From Circinella umbellata (Eukaryota; Mucoromycota; Mucoromycetes; Mucorales; Lichtheimiaceae): 64,000 bases of DNA. The DNA is taken from positions 62,001 to 126,000 of the forward strand of contig JAIWNF010000037.1 of the NCBI GenBank assembly GCA_025093555.1, in the 5' to 3' direction. Positions within the stretch are counted from its first letter, which is position 1; every line of letters starts with the position of its first letter. This document shows, in pieces, positions 1 to 11,968 of this stretch. The translations under genes and the position numbers were made by a program. Under the pieces are notes generated by a model. That model saw only the letters and a program-made list of their open reading frames with translations. It made no database searches and was not told the DNA's origin.

Positions 1-496
1 TACCATAGAGGCCTAACTACGACATTGTCAAATATTCTCTCTAGTTTTTTGTTTGGCTAATTGGACCAACTTCTTAACCTACTGTACGTATAATATGTTA
101 TGTCTATTATTTAAAATGACATTTAGTGATAGTAGGCATACCATACTACTTTGAGCCAATAAACAAAAATGTTTTTATGAATACGTATAAGAGCTTATTT
201 TTCAGTCTTTTTTATTGAGACAATTTGTGCATTACGAACATACTCTTTGCAATCCACATTTTGTGATAGTAACATACAGATTATATATATAGTATACAAA
301 ACAAAGATGTATTTTATTGATTGAGGAATGATGTCAAAATTTTCAATGTTTTCGTTTACATTGAAGCGTTACTTGTCGTAATAAAGAGCTTCGTTATATG
401 AAATTGATATGATTTATGCTAAGAAAATATAGTAAAGGTTATAATTAACTTAATAATTATAGATAAATGGTATGTGGGAGTTCTAATATTCAGGAA
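1..496. other. Left edge, no gene
   Basis: AT-rich sequence with no supported gene or RNA. It ends where an LTR-like repeat begins near 497. Confidence 0.5.
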
Positions 497-1038
497 TGTT
501 ACGTCTGAAACCACAAAAAGAGAAGTCTTAATAAAATTACTAAATGAAAATCAAATGAAAGGATTTATTTATAAAAGATAATTTATTTAAAAGACAAGAC
601 AAAGTTAAAGATAAAACTTAAGGGAAAATAGAACTTAAGGTAAAAGAGAACTGAAGAAAAGAAATTTTAGAGTGAAAAAGGTCGAGTATTTATACTATTT
701 GCTTTTGTAAAAATAGTCAATAGCTTTCGTGAAAATAGTCATTAGCTATTGTGAGAATGATCACTAGCTTTAGTAAAAGATTGCAATTGCTCTTGTAAGA
801 AGCAGCAATTGCGAAAAGAATCAAAAGTGGGATCCAATAAAATGGCGCAATGGGTTTTTTATACTGTAATAAGAATATTTGATGATAACATGTGACTATA
901 ATCAATAATACTAATGATAAGGAAAGAGATAAAAAATAATAATAATGCTATTTATAATGGGGATTATACTAATATTGGAGATAATATATATGAGGAAAGA
1001 GAAAAAAAGGTTGGGTAACGGTATTGCACGTTACAACA
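497..1038 (+). repeat. Solo-LTR-like repeat, copy 1
   Basis: The block starts TGTTACGT and ends GTTACAACA, so it has the TG...CA ends and short inverted termini of a retrotransposon LTR. Inside are a TATTTATACTATTT promoter-like stretch (about 687-700) and, directly after it, a tandem array of a 22-bp unit (701-779, about 3.6 copies, each starting GCT). A diverged copy lies in the same orientation near 61.03-61.46 kb, sharing an AACCACAAA-plus-purine stretch and the TATTTATACTATTT box. No internal retroelement genes are nearby, so a solo LTR is inferred. I found no clear target-site duplication, so the exact ends are uncertain. Confidence 0.5.
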
Positions 1039-2279
1039 TCTTTCAAAACACACAGACTTTTATATGTATAATCACGAGATGTTAACAGCAGCGTACATAA
1101 AATAAATTCTTGTTTACGTATCTATAAATTTGAAAATGGCGATTAGAATCAAACAATAAACGAACATGCTTCTATAAAGGTTCTGGTACTTGAGAATATT
1201 TAATACAGTAAGTTATTACTGTAATAAAACAATTATAAAGGATTGTAATAGTGTTGTATACAACTTACAATGACTTCATAATTAATGACAGTCCTTTATT
1301 ACGTATATATATATATATATATATATAGATATATATATATTTAAATATAACAAATCACCAAATTATGTTCCCTAACATTTTGATATTTCTTGAGTTGTAC
1401 AAATACTTTTAAACGTAATTAAAGAAGTCCGTCTTCCTTGTATTGATATTGCTTGATGACTGCATCAGTATATCATTTCATTAACAGCAAACAAGATCAT
1501 TTATTTTATTGTCATTATTCGTCATTATTAACAAATTGGAAGACTATATCTATGTATCCACGCGTACTGATATATCCTGCGTGCGATAAAGATCTAATAA
1601 TACAAATGAAGAGTATATTTTATTTCAATAAACTTTAATTCAAATTTGTTCTTTTGGGTCTTATTTCCTATCTTTTTTTCTTATTACTTTCTATGAATAT
1701 AACTTACATAGATATGTACGTGAGAGAATATCTGACCATTATGTACGTCTTAAAATAGATGTATGTACTTTTCTTTATTTCAAATAAATGAAAGTTTTAT
1801 ATGGTACGTAGACAATACTTATTGGTAGGAATAGTCGGTTTTAGAAAACTTTTTTATTTTTCATAAAACAAAATAAAGAATAAGTCAATTTCATTCACTG
1901 TTGTTCAAATATGAAAAGTTGTGTTCGAAATTTGGTTCTGGTTGCTCTGGTTGCTCTGGAGGTTCTGGAGGTTCTGGAGGTTCTGGATTTTTCCCATGGT
2001 GCAGTGGTCATTGCTACTTTAAAATCAGTAAGTTGCTTATTTGCTGCGTTGTTTTTGTAACCTGGACGACAGTTGAATAACTTCAACTCTTTCACATTAT
2101 TAAACATTTGACCGCTGTTAAACACTTTAAATTGATTTTCGTAGAAATACAGGTCAACAATAATTTTTTGTATCTTGGGATATTCACTGCATGAAAATTA
2201 TCCGTTCAGTTTTTTTTTTTTATTTCAAATTTCATATTATTTGCTTACGTACTTGCCTTGGAATATATTTTTTTAGATC
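1039..2279. other. Gene-free AT-rich spacer
   Basis: No supported gene. It contains an (AT)n run at about 1303-1340 and a 9-bp tandem repeat (GGTTCTGGA-like units, about 1933-1985). Confidence 0.45.
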
Positions 2280-2374
2280 ACTCATATGGGTGGTGAACCG
2301 CCGCAAAATCTAACCCTCACCGCACAAACTTTTAGTATCTTGAATAAAAGTTAAAAAGTGTAACTTTATAATTG

Positions 2375-2492
2375 TTTTTCGGGGCTGTGGTTTTAAATTT
2401 GCAGCCCAAGTTACCCATTGTTGTACCACTTTGTCGTAAAAAAAACTGGGCTGTAAGGTTACAGTCCCTGGATGATTTACAGCCCCTGCTCC
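2375..2492. repeat. Small foldback (MITE-like) element
   Basis: GGGGCTGTGG with a following GCAGCCCA on the left is mirrored on the right by CTGGGCTGTAAGG and TTACAGCCCC. The GGGGCTGT/ACAGCCCC and TGGGCT/AGCCCA pairs form an imperfect inverted repeat around a roughly 50-bp centre. It is GC-richer than its surroundings and has no coding capacity. A miniature inverted-repeat element or a transposon end is an inference. Confidence 0.35.
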
Positions 2493-2583
2493 ACATGTTC
2501 TAAAGAATAATTACTTTTTTTTAAAAAAAATTTGATTGATCATGTTATTATTTAGCTTTTTTTTTTTACCTTGGCTATCTCCA

Positions 2584-2935
2584 TTACCTTGACCTAGTTT
2601 TGATAATAAAGTATTCTACGTACTCGTTTAAATTTCTTTTCTGAACACTTTGTTTTACGTTGCTGCAAGGTGATACGAAAACTTTTTCTACTTCTAGTGA
2701 TCTTTGACTTAATATTTTTACAATTCTTTGTAATAAAATTGATTGGTTAGAGCTTGGTGCCTTTGATTTTCTGCAATAACCAAATATGATACCCATCACT
2801 TTTAATTGGTTTATATAGGCATGATGCTTTGGTATTACATCAACAAGCCTTCTTCGCCTTCACATCTTTGTGGGTTGAGCCCGTTCGCTTTATATCAACC
2901 CCTCCAGGACTACGGTTTGGCGACTTGTTACATCT
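2584..2935 (-). pseudogene. Repeat-element coding remnant with YCRKS motif
   Basis: On the minus strand a basic stretch (SPNRSPGG, later VKAKKA; about 2930-2850) is followed after stops and frame changes by a 71-residue open stretch (2799-2584) with GYCRKSK, then LLQRIV and RSLEVEKVFVSP. The basic stretch is repeated, diverged and inverted, at 54908-54995, so this belongs to a dispersed family. The YCRK opening is loosely reminiscent of resolvase-like or other element-encoded proteins, but I cannot assign a family. It is broken and probably non-functional. Confidence 0.4.
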
Positions 2936-3399
2936 ATAATGTGTTTTCTTTTCGCAATATCAACTATTTAAAACTACTTTGTTTATCTTGCAATACTACT
3001 TACGAGCTTTACCATAGTATCCTTTATACAAAAACATTTAGATAACGCCATCTTACCTGTTTTTGTTATCCGTGTTGCCTTTCATAGCTTTACGCTGTGG
3101 TTCTTTTAATAAAAAAAAATCGATGTCTTTGGGTTGTTGAGCCATTGGGTGAATACAACAGATCCTTCAATCTAACCAACAAAGGGGGGGCTTTGCATAA
3201 TGAGTCCCCATTTCACTTCGCTACGTACTACACAATGTAGACGTCGCAAAACTGCTCAATGGTGATGCGAGAATGACTTCCCAATTTGATAAATCAATTA
3301 ATCTTTGGTGAAGCTGATCTTGGAATTCCAGCGCGCATGTAATTGATAGGGTTTCCAAAGTTTTGCTATTCTTGCAAATAGTATCCGTCAAATCATATG

Positions 3400-4280
3400 G
3401 TTTAAATATATATATCGCGATTGGAAAAAGGATCTTCAGTACTGGCGTGTATTTTTAAGATTTTTAACCCAGTAGCTGTTGTAGTATTCGTAGTAGCAGT
3501 AGTTGTTGTTGTTGAATTCAGTAAATGTTTTTTTAGGATCTTATCTCCAATAATAAGATCAGTTAAATTAGATTTCGGTGCTATCCTTATAGCTTTCACA
3601 ATGGATAGTACGCATGGGGTTACGTACAATGATTGTATACTAGGGCAGCTATTGATAATTTTTTCAATGTGCGTGTGAATATGTCGGTTTGAATTTAATG
3701 TATAATATAACAACTTGTAACATTCATGTGTTTTGAATTGTCCGATAACCCTTTAAAATTTTTGGACAGTACATCTCCATCAATCGAAAGTGTTTTTAAG
3801 TTGGAAAATAAGTCTACCAAACTTTTGATAGGAATGCCATCAATAAAGACAACATTTGATACAGCTCAAATCAACATATTGAGGAACCGCTATTAATGCA
3901 AGACGGGGGGATATTAGTGTAAAAGTAACGAACCTGGTATGGTTATTCACCATAAAGGCATCAAACAAAGAATCAGGTTTTACCTTGATTCGCGATGAAC
4001 TCTGAAACATCATTACTGCTGTTTCCATCTTTGATTTAAAATTGCTGTTTCGCGTCCAAAACATACAAGTACTTGAAGACACGGACATGTTTGCTGACAC
4101 TTTTCTAACAAAAAAGGTTTGCTTTGTCACAATGGTTTCAGTTTGAAAAAAAAAGCGCCATAAGACATCGTCGTTAGTTAATCGATTGTGCCAGTCAGCA
4201 CAAACAAACGTTCTAGCCGTGGCAAAATATCTTCGTACGATAACAATCGAAACACTTTAGTGAGGAGGTTGCATGGACAT
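3400..4280 (-). pseudogene. F-box/leucine-rich-repeat-like gene, frame-broken
   Basis: The minus strand at about 4276-4150 encodes an F-box-like sequence. LLTKVFRLLSYED in one frame continues as FATARTFVCADWHNRLTN and DDVLWR in the next frame. The break at about 4238 is one missing base. The second frame stays open to 3840. A further open stretch (3713-3402), with a threonine-rich insert, resembles the leucine/isoleucine-rich repeats found behind F-boxes (SIQSLYVTP, NLTDLIIGD). F-box proteins recruit substrates to SCF ubiquitin ligases and are expanded in many fungi. The single-base break and unclear joins suggest decay, but an assembly indel plus introns could also explain it. Confidence 0.5.
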
Positions 4281-5791
4281 TCTCTAATATTAATGTTGGT
4301 GCTCCGTGTTTAGAATTGTATACATGATCTTTTTTGTGTGTTTGGCTCGTACGAACATTTTCTATTGACTTTCGATTGAATATAGAACCGAATGCGAAAC
4401 TGCTTAACTGTTGAGGTGTGTGAATATTCTTTCTGCTAATCCATGTTCTAAGAACAGTTATCTGTTCGATTTGTTAATCAATTGGTTATTTCCTTTCCAT
4501 TATGGAGGTATCCATATGTAAAAAAAAAAAAAAGGAAGAAAGAAAAAACGGTGAGGAAAAGAATAAAGCAAGGATAGTATTTTTTTTTGTGTTATGCAGG
4601 CAAAGGGGACTTTTATGTAAAATAATTGGCTTACTATTCCCGCCGTCCCTTTGAGTTTGAAATTTGGGGACTTCGCTGGACTCAATGGGACCTCGAGGTT
4701 TTATAAAAAAATAGACTCTTTAGTCTCCTACAAAAAAAATAAGTCATAACTTATATCTTCCATCTTATACTGGAGAAGAAACAATGAAAAACTATAATCA
4801 TTGATTAGAATAAATAGCTACAATTTTAAGAAAGTCATAATAATTTATCAAAAAGATAATCAATCCTCAAAAAAGACCAGAATTTAAGAATAAATTTTGG
4901 GAAAGAGGAAAAAGATACTGGGTAGGGAAGGATTTGGTTACAGGTGTAAAATGTATATGAATAACGAATAAAGCATTTTTATGATCAGCTATTAGTTTTT
5001 AGCATACTCACGCAATGAATTATTTTATTGATGTTCTGCGACCAATTTTATTGCTATTGTTTATAAAAGCATAAGTTTGTATCAAATATCTTCAATATTT
5101 TCGTGCCTTGAAAATGTTTGTCAAAGCGTCTAAATCTTGTTAAGGTCTCGGAGTCGAAACATTTATTGTAACCAAACTATTTTTGTAAAACTTATATTAT
5201 CATACAAAGGATCCTACATACAAAAATCAAAACTCAAAACTCAAAATTCAAAATTCAAAATTCAAAATTCAAAATTCAAACAAACACGAGTTAAGAGAGA
5301 ATACTATACACGAAGTGATCAACAAGATCTTGTACATCAAAGCAGGTGAAACGGTACATTACGACAAGTTACACCATATATATACACATACCTGTGAAAC
5401 ACATATTTTACGAATAACACGACATTTAATTAATCACATTACCGTTACACAACGCAAACATCGATATAACACAAAAATACAATACAAACCACATAAAATA
5501 TATCGTATCACATCAAACAACGCGATCTAAATATATATAAGATCAAACCTAAAAATCACAGCATCAATCGATCAATTAACTATACAGTGTATCTACAATA
5601 TTACAAAACCAAGATCCAACAAAGGAATAATTTAAAAACAGCAATCAGTATATTACAATATGTAACAAGAAAAAAAAAAGATATAAAAGGGGAACAAAAC
5701 TCGAACAAAAATAATTCCTCATTATCAACAATTTTTCTTCTACAACAACTCTCATAAAAACTTAATTCTCGTAATTATTTATTATTAGAAA
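4281..5791. other. Spacer with 7-bp tandem repeat
   Basis: No supported gene. A TTCAAAA/CTCAAAA heptamer is repeated in tandem at about 5226-5280. The stretch 5530-5790 is A-rich and could be the 5' untranslated region of the small gene at 5792. Confidence 0.4.
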
Positions 5792-6262
5792 ATGCAATCA
5801 CACCAAGAACACAGAACCTCTGATCAATACACTTGGCCCATAAATCATCAAGATGAACCCATGGAACTTGAAACAGCATATCACGAACAAAACATTGTCG
5901 ACCATTATACTCATATGGACAATGATTTTGTATTGACAACATATGAGGAAGCTCACTTGATCAAATTACAATCAAGTATCCAGGAATTAATCAAAACGCG
6001 AGACCATATTCAAGAGAACCTAAGCAAATTGGTTCAAAAAACAATCAAGCTACTAGTTAATGAAGCACAACTAAGACCCACGGAACATTTGCATCTCGAA
6101 CGCTGGTGTCTTTCTGGTTTGATCGAAACAATTATTCAAGACGCGTATCTGGCAAATCCAATCACCCCTTTTTGCATCAGCTGTAACGGAACACTGGTGG
6201 CAAACGGAATTTTTATAACCCGAAAACATGGACCGCACGACAAGAGGCCGCCTATGAGGTAG
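5792..6262 (+). CDS. Hypothetical protein, 156 residues
   Basis: An uninterrupted frame starts at an ATG preceded by an A-rich leader, as expected for a fungal start. The N-terminal third is polar and rich in His, Gln and Asp (residues 1-50). Residues 50-115 look helical and amphipathic (LIKLQSSIQELIKTRDHI), a possible short coiled coil. Near the end is CISC in an otherwise unremarkable context. The frame stops just after GAGGTAGAAAG, which could be a splice donor, so the 3' end may continue in an exon I could not place. I do not recognise the family. It could be a lineage-specific gene or a repeat remnant, since this flank is repeat-rich. Confidence 0.4.
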   Translation: MQSHQEHRTSDQYTWPINHQDEPMELETAYHEQNIVDHYTHMDNDFVLTTYEEAHLIKLQSSIQELIKTRDHIQENLSKLVQKTIKLLVNEAQLRPTEHLHLERWCLSGLIETIIQDAYLANPITPFCISCNGTLVANGIFITRKHGPHDKRPPMR

Positions 6263-7959
6263 AAAGACAGTAACATCGACAACAATCTGAACAGAGGATA
6301 GAACAAGAACCAGAGGGTCCCCGTTGATTTCATATCTGTTGAGTCCACACCTCATTAACTTCACCAAAAATCAAGGAATGGTAAAAATAACATAATAAAT
6401 TTGCACATCTCCATTTATTTCATTTTCATAGTAGCTAGTGGCATTGAATCCTTAAACGGATATAATAAAAAATATATATATATAAGATAAATATAAGGAT
6501 TAAAATTAGATTGTTAGAAAGGATGGACTGCTTTTCTGTTATCTCTCTGAATGTTTTTTTCATAGAAGTCTATACGTACAGTATTTATTTGCTAGTTATT
6601 TTTCTCACTTTAAGTATTTGGATATCGTACTAATGTTACGTGTCTTAAACAAATTGAAACTCATTCATTTTTATTCTGTATTGCCAGTGATCAATTTGTT
6701 ATGATTTATGGGTGAAGCCTTTTCCATTTTCTCAGCCAGCATACCATTCATACTGCTCAGCTGTCAATAAGCTAATGCGATGTGACTTGGTTGGGGTCAT
6801 TTTGATACATATAGAGCAGAATATATATGTAGATAGTGATTAAAGATAAAAAAGAAAATAAATACGTTTGGAGCTCTTGGGACTATATATAGTTTTTTTA
6901 AAAAAACAAAAATGTCAAGGATGTGCTCGAATAATAAGAAAAATTGAGTGTTTCACAAACGCATAGAGAGAACAAGCGCATAGATATAATCTATTAATTA
7001 ATATTTAGATATTTTAAAAGATAATAGTGACTTGAAGTATTCAATATATGCACGACTTTAATTTCATAGAAAAGATGACAAATCTCCCTACGAAATTAAC
7101 GAGGGCCCTCTGTATTGTATTAGAAGATCAAACGAAACAAGTGTGTAATCTGCTATCATGCGAGCAATTTATTATGCTTTTTTGCTGGATTTTGACGTAA
7201 TAAAAATATTTATTGACTATTTTTTTTTCATAATTATACGAATTTCAATAATTAGCCATATATTGATATGTTTCGATCCAACATTTGGATACTAGTGTTG
7301 ATTATTCACGTGAGTACATATAGGAACAAAGGTCACAACGTATGAGGTAATTGTGGTTGGTTATTTACCTTTTGTTGAAGTGGTATGATATATACAAGTG
7401 TGTGTGAGAATGTAGACTGTATTGTTAAGTAGTGTTCATTTTAACGTGTTTACAAAATGAATTTGTATATAGTTTGAATGAAAAAAAATATTGAAAGGAT
7501 CAGCAAACCTAAGTTAATATCGGATCCCCATTGTATTCTTAATCTATGTCTTTATTTTGCTTCTTATTACGTATTATTAACTCGGTGTAAAGTATAATGT
7601 CTTATAGTCACGTATGATAATGGAAGGGAAAAGGTTCGTGATTCATCGTCAGACTTTGCGAGAGCACGTTTTTTTTTTGCTTTACGTAATCGCCGTTTTT
7701 CGAATTATTCCCTATATGATGATGGGGGTAAGTTCATGTTTTCCCATCTTTGTACCTGAACCTGAAACATCCTCCTCCCCCCCATACTTACTTTAATCTG
7801 TAGTAGAATATTCTGTAAAAAAAATGGATGTTAAACATTGCGACATCTTGTAGATAATCAAATCATGTAACAGAGGATAATTGAATTATCTGATACACTT
7901 GTGGATATTTTAAATCCATTTTGTAGGTCTTCATTTTATACGTATCCTTCTAAAAAAAT
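6263..7959. other. Gene-free spacer
   Basis: AT-rich sequence without supported coding or RNA features on either strand. Confidence 0.45.
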
Positions 7960-9486
7960 GTCTCCAACTACTGGATCGTGTACACCTCTTTTAAGCAGAT
8001 CACTCAACGTCGAGCCATCTTAACCCTATATCCGACTCGGTAACATGGTTACTGTTTGCATTGGATGAAGCAAACTTGATTTCAGATACAGCTAAATCAT
8101 AACGAGCTTGTCTATGTTTCATAAAAAACAATAGAATATGGCTTAAATATTAGGTGCCAAGGGAATCCGCTACTTTTCTTTTCGTACTAGCCATTTGCCT
8201 TAAGGATAATAGATATAATATCGGTCAAGAACATACATAGGACATTTATTTAAATAGATATAGATGAATAAACAAGTACCATTGATGAGAAAGAAGTATA
8301 TCTGACTAAAAAAAACAGATTCAAAAACAACAGATACAATATTATGAACAAAAAAATCTTCTTACTTGACATCGAGAGCACCTCCATTATACGCAACAGA
8401 AATTTAAACCCCTTTTGAAATATTTGCTGGTGTATAATCAATATACGTATAATATCCTCAGATTCGGTAACAAGTGAATCAAGATAAAATACAAACGATG
8501 AAGAGTGTTAGCAGAAATCATTCCAATCTTGTTATTATCAGCACTGGTATTATTAAGGAATGGAAGTGTTGTTTCTTGTATATCGAACCAATTGGTTGTC
8601 GCAACATTTATCTATATGATAATGTAATAATAATAAGAAATTAACTTTTTTCTTTTGGATTGTATAAAGGTCAATAAATAAAATGGGAAACGAATTGAAT
8701 ATGTACTTTCGATGATATGTAAGTCCGAGCAATGATATTTGCGATTAATTTCAATTAAAGTTCCTTGAATGTATCTAAATCCTCAGTGATTTTTTTTATA
8801 TACAGCATTCTTCTTTATCACTATATATATATTGTTATTTATGAACTCGTGATATTATTGATCGATAAGACAAGTATAAAAGCATATATTATATACATTA
8901 TCTATCTAAATCATCTGTACTATAAAGATCAATATATTCAACAACTGATTCACATTTATCTAATGAAAAAAAAAGACAAACACCACTAATCAATCTATAC
9001 ATGTCATAAATCGTTGACAAAGGTCAATTTTTCTGATAGCTTAATATATTTTTTTTGACAATACTTACAAAAGTCGTAAGTCGGATATTGTCCCGGGTTT
9101 GAGTTTTACGTAATGATTGTTCTCTGATTTTTTTTAGTTGAAAAAGAACACCAACTTCTTTGACTTTTCCAACTAACTGGGTGATATTGATTCATTTCAA
9201 ATATGTTATCAATGGAAGCGTTTCTTGAGACATTGGCTGAGGTACACTGGTTGAGATGGAGCTGGTGGGCGACTATTTCATCTTTGGCTGTATCCAACTG
9301 GTCTTGTTCACTACTACCATTATTATTATCATCCATTAATTCGAATGAATTAATAACGGTTTCAAAGCAAATGATAATCATCATCAGTAAGATCTGATGG
9401 TCGATCCGGCTTCAACATTATAATCAGTAAGGCTAACATCATCTTCTCTGTAGCATCTTTTGGTCCAGTTCCTTCTGGTTCAACTT
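7960..9486 (-). pseudogene. Decayed reverse-strand gene, unknown family
   Basis: Three minus-strand stretches have protein-like composition but do not join in one frame. The first is about 9486-9372 (PEGTGPKDATEKMMLALL, then KPDRPSDLTDDDYHLL). The second is 9384-9106 (rich in Asp, Asn, Ser and Gln; LDTAKDEIVAHQLHLNQ). The third is about 8125-8000 (MKHRQARYDLAVSEIKFA, ending LRWLDVE). A short one near 8400 reads ISVAYNGGALDVK next to a GTAAG donor-like site. They may be exons of a functional gene whose junctions I could not resolve, or relics. I do not recognise the family. Confidence 0.3.
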
Positions 9487-11308
9487 ATTCATGAACTTGG
9501 ATCCGTTGAACTACTACTATGTCAAAAGAATACACAAAGGGTTCTCAGATACAATAATACTACTTTGTTTTACGCACAACACACATGTATCAAACAATAC
9601 CTTGGGTTCGAGAATTATGATGAATAGTTACTTTTAACTTGTTCGATCACACCTTGAACTGGTGTGTTAATATGGAATACAACGATTGATTTTTTCTTCA
9701 TTTCGTTTTGTCATATTTTTTTTTTAAATTATCCAATGGTAGTGTGCTCTATCAAAGTATCCTTTTTAGTTAAGTTATCACAGCCTATTTGTTTTATTCT
9801 TTCTTATTTAACCCCTCAACCGTCAGAAAAAAAAACTTTACCTTTAATAAAACCTTAAGAAGATTTCCAAGATAGGATTTGATATCAGAGAGGGAATGTA
9901 GTTACAGTCAATTCAACCAATCAATGTCTTTTGTAAATGGTTAACAGTTTGTCTTGTATTGACAATCTTTGATCCACATTGACTTTATAATAATAATGAT
10001 GCTATTCAAGGATGAAGTTTTAAAATTCTTTAAATGAATTTTTTGAAATACAATTAGCCGGCGTGCATGGTTGAATCTGTATTTAAATCAGTAAAAGTGA
10101 AGTTCTTAAGAGGACGGATTTTATGTGTCGTAGGGGGGGGGGAGTGTATACAGAATGTTGATAATATCACTGGCAAATTGAATCAACTATTAAAGCGCAT
10201 AGTTATAATTTATCATGCGCGCTAAGTGAAAAAAAAAGCATCCGTCCACCAAAGTACCACGTCAAACACAAAATTGAAAGGAAAATCCTGCATATAATCA
10301 TTCTATTGTCACGAAGAAATATGTACGTATTAGGGTTGAGTTTCATAAAAAAAAATAAAACATAATTTTGCTTTGACGGGTGGGAATTTTCTGTGAAATC
10401 GAAGTGATTCAACAATATATGAGATGTGAAATGAATGGAAATAATAATTATAAAAGAAGTTCTCAATTGACGTGTGTGAAACAAGTCTTCCCACGTTATG
10501 GGTACATAATAAATAAATTTGTTATTAGAGACCCAAAAACACGTCGTAGTATTACAATCAATCTAAACTGACCAAAATAATAATAATAATAAAAAAGAGT
10601 CTAATTTCTTGTTTTTAATATTTTAATTAAAATAATCAAAGACATTCATCATATGAATCAAAATAAATAATAATAAATCGATATATAGACAGTTCTTAGT
10701 TCTGTCATCCACAACCCACACCCATCAAAAAGGCAAGAAAAAAAAATATTATAGATTTTATTATATAGCGGTTATGAAGTGATACAAAACTAAAACGTTA
10801 ATTACAAAAACATCAAATCAAATTTGTGTAACCCATCAGCATAGTTACCAATCAAGTGAAAGACTGAAATGGCCTGATTAAAAACCATTAACGCTTTTTT
10901 TTCCACACAACATGATATTGGACTTCCCCTTGAAGTTAAGGAAATCAACAAAAAAAGGGACCCCATGTATATATATGTATACCCAAATCTCAATAGAGAA
11001 AAAATCTACTACTCATGTCATAATTGTATGTAGTTCAAATATTACAGTTTCAAAAACATTATATTATTATTATTAGTAAGTAGGTAGTAAATTGTTATCA
11101 GTAGTGTGAGTTGTCAATAATAACAAATTAAAAAAAAAAAAGAAAAACAGATAGGATAGGGAGAGAGAGGGAGGGGGGGAATACAAAAAAAAGAGTTACA
11201 ATATTATACTAAGTATGGCTGTAAATAGACTGTAATATAGATGGTTTTTTTTAGGAGGAGAGAGAGATGGGGATCTGCTTGTATTATATCTATTTCGAAA
11301 AAAATAAT
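9487..11308. other. Gene-free spacer
   Basis: No supported gene; AT-rich with a G-run near 10133-10142. The last few hundred bases probably hold the 3' untranslated region and terminator of the secreted-protein gene on the minus strand. Confidence 0.4.
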
Positions 11309-11968
11309 TTAGAGGGCAAGGGCAGCAACTACAGCAACGGCAGAAAGACCGAAAGCTGAAGCTTGAACACGACCAGCAGCACCTTCAGCACCGTCAGCAC
11401 CTTCAGAGGCGGCAGCATCAGAGCCAGAACCGGAGGCAGAAGCACCAGCACCAGCACCAGAACCAGAGGCAGAAGCAGATGCGCCACCCGAAGCAGAAGC
11501 ACCACCCGAAGCAGCACCCGATTCGGTAGCAGCATTAGTGGGTGCGGGAGAAGCTCCAGCAGCATCAGAACCAGAGGGACCAGCGGCACCTCCAGATTGT
11601 TGTCCATTACCAGCAGTAGGAGAAGCACCGGGAGCATCAGAGCCACCGACACCAGGCCAGCCTTGGACACAGTTTTGGAAACAGTTGGTATCATTCTTAC
11701 ATTGAGTTACACAGTCGTTGGTACCAGTAACTACAATAACACATTAAAACAGGGCATATTAATACATCCATCATTTTCTTTAAAAAAAAAAGAAGACTTT
11801 TTTCCTGCTTTTTTTTTTTAATCTAATTTATAGTCTATAACATGACAAACAAAACATACCACAAGCGCTGATACATTCAGTATCTTGAGGACTACAGTTA
11901 CAACCGGCACCTTGAGCGGAAACATAACCGAAAGCAAGAGCAGCGAGAATAGCGTAAGTGAATTTCAT
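11309..11968 (-). CDS. Secreted cysteine-rich, Ala/Ser/Gly-rich, probably GPI-anchored protein
   Basis: Two exons, 11968-11860 and 11730-11309, join to 176 residues. The intron starts GTATGT and ends TAG. A signal peptide covers residues 1-18 (MKFTYAILAALAFGYVSA). Eight cysteines follow at 23, 25, 32, 36, 43, 47, 53 and 57 with spacing CxC-x6-C-x3-C-x6-C-x3-C-x5-C-x3-C, suggesting four disulphides. Residues about 62-150 are a low-complexity Ala/Ser/Gly/Pro stalk without cysteine. The C-terminus (ASAFGLSAVAVVAALAL) is a hydrophobic tail behind small residues, as needed for GPI attachment. A cell-wall or plasma-membrane surface protein is inferred. The spacing does not fit the CFEM pattern. Function is unknown. 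The GC-rich coding repeat contrasts with its AT-rich surroundings. Confidence 0.85.

Noticed and set aside
11860..11968. CFEM domain for the secreted protein
   Set aside because: The number of cysteines fits, but the spacing does not match the CFEM pattern.
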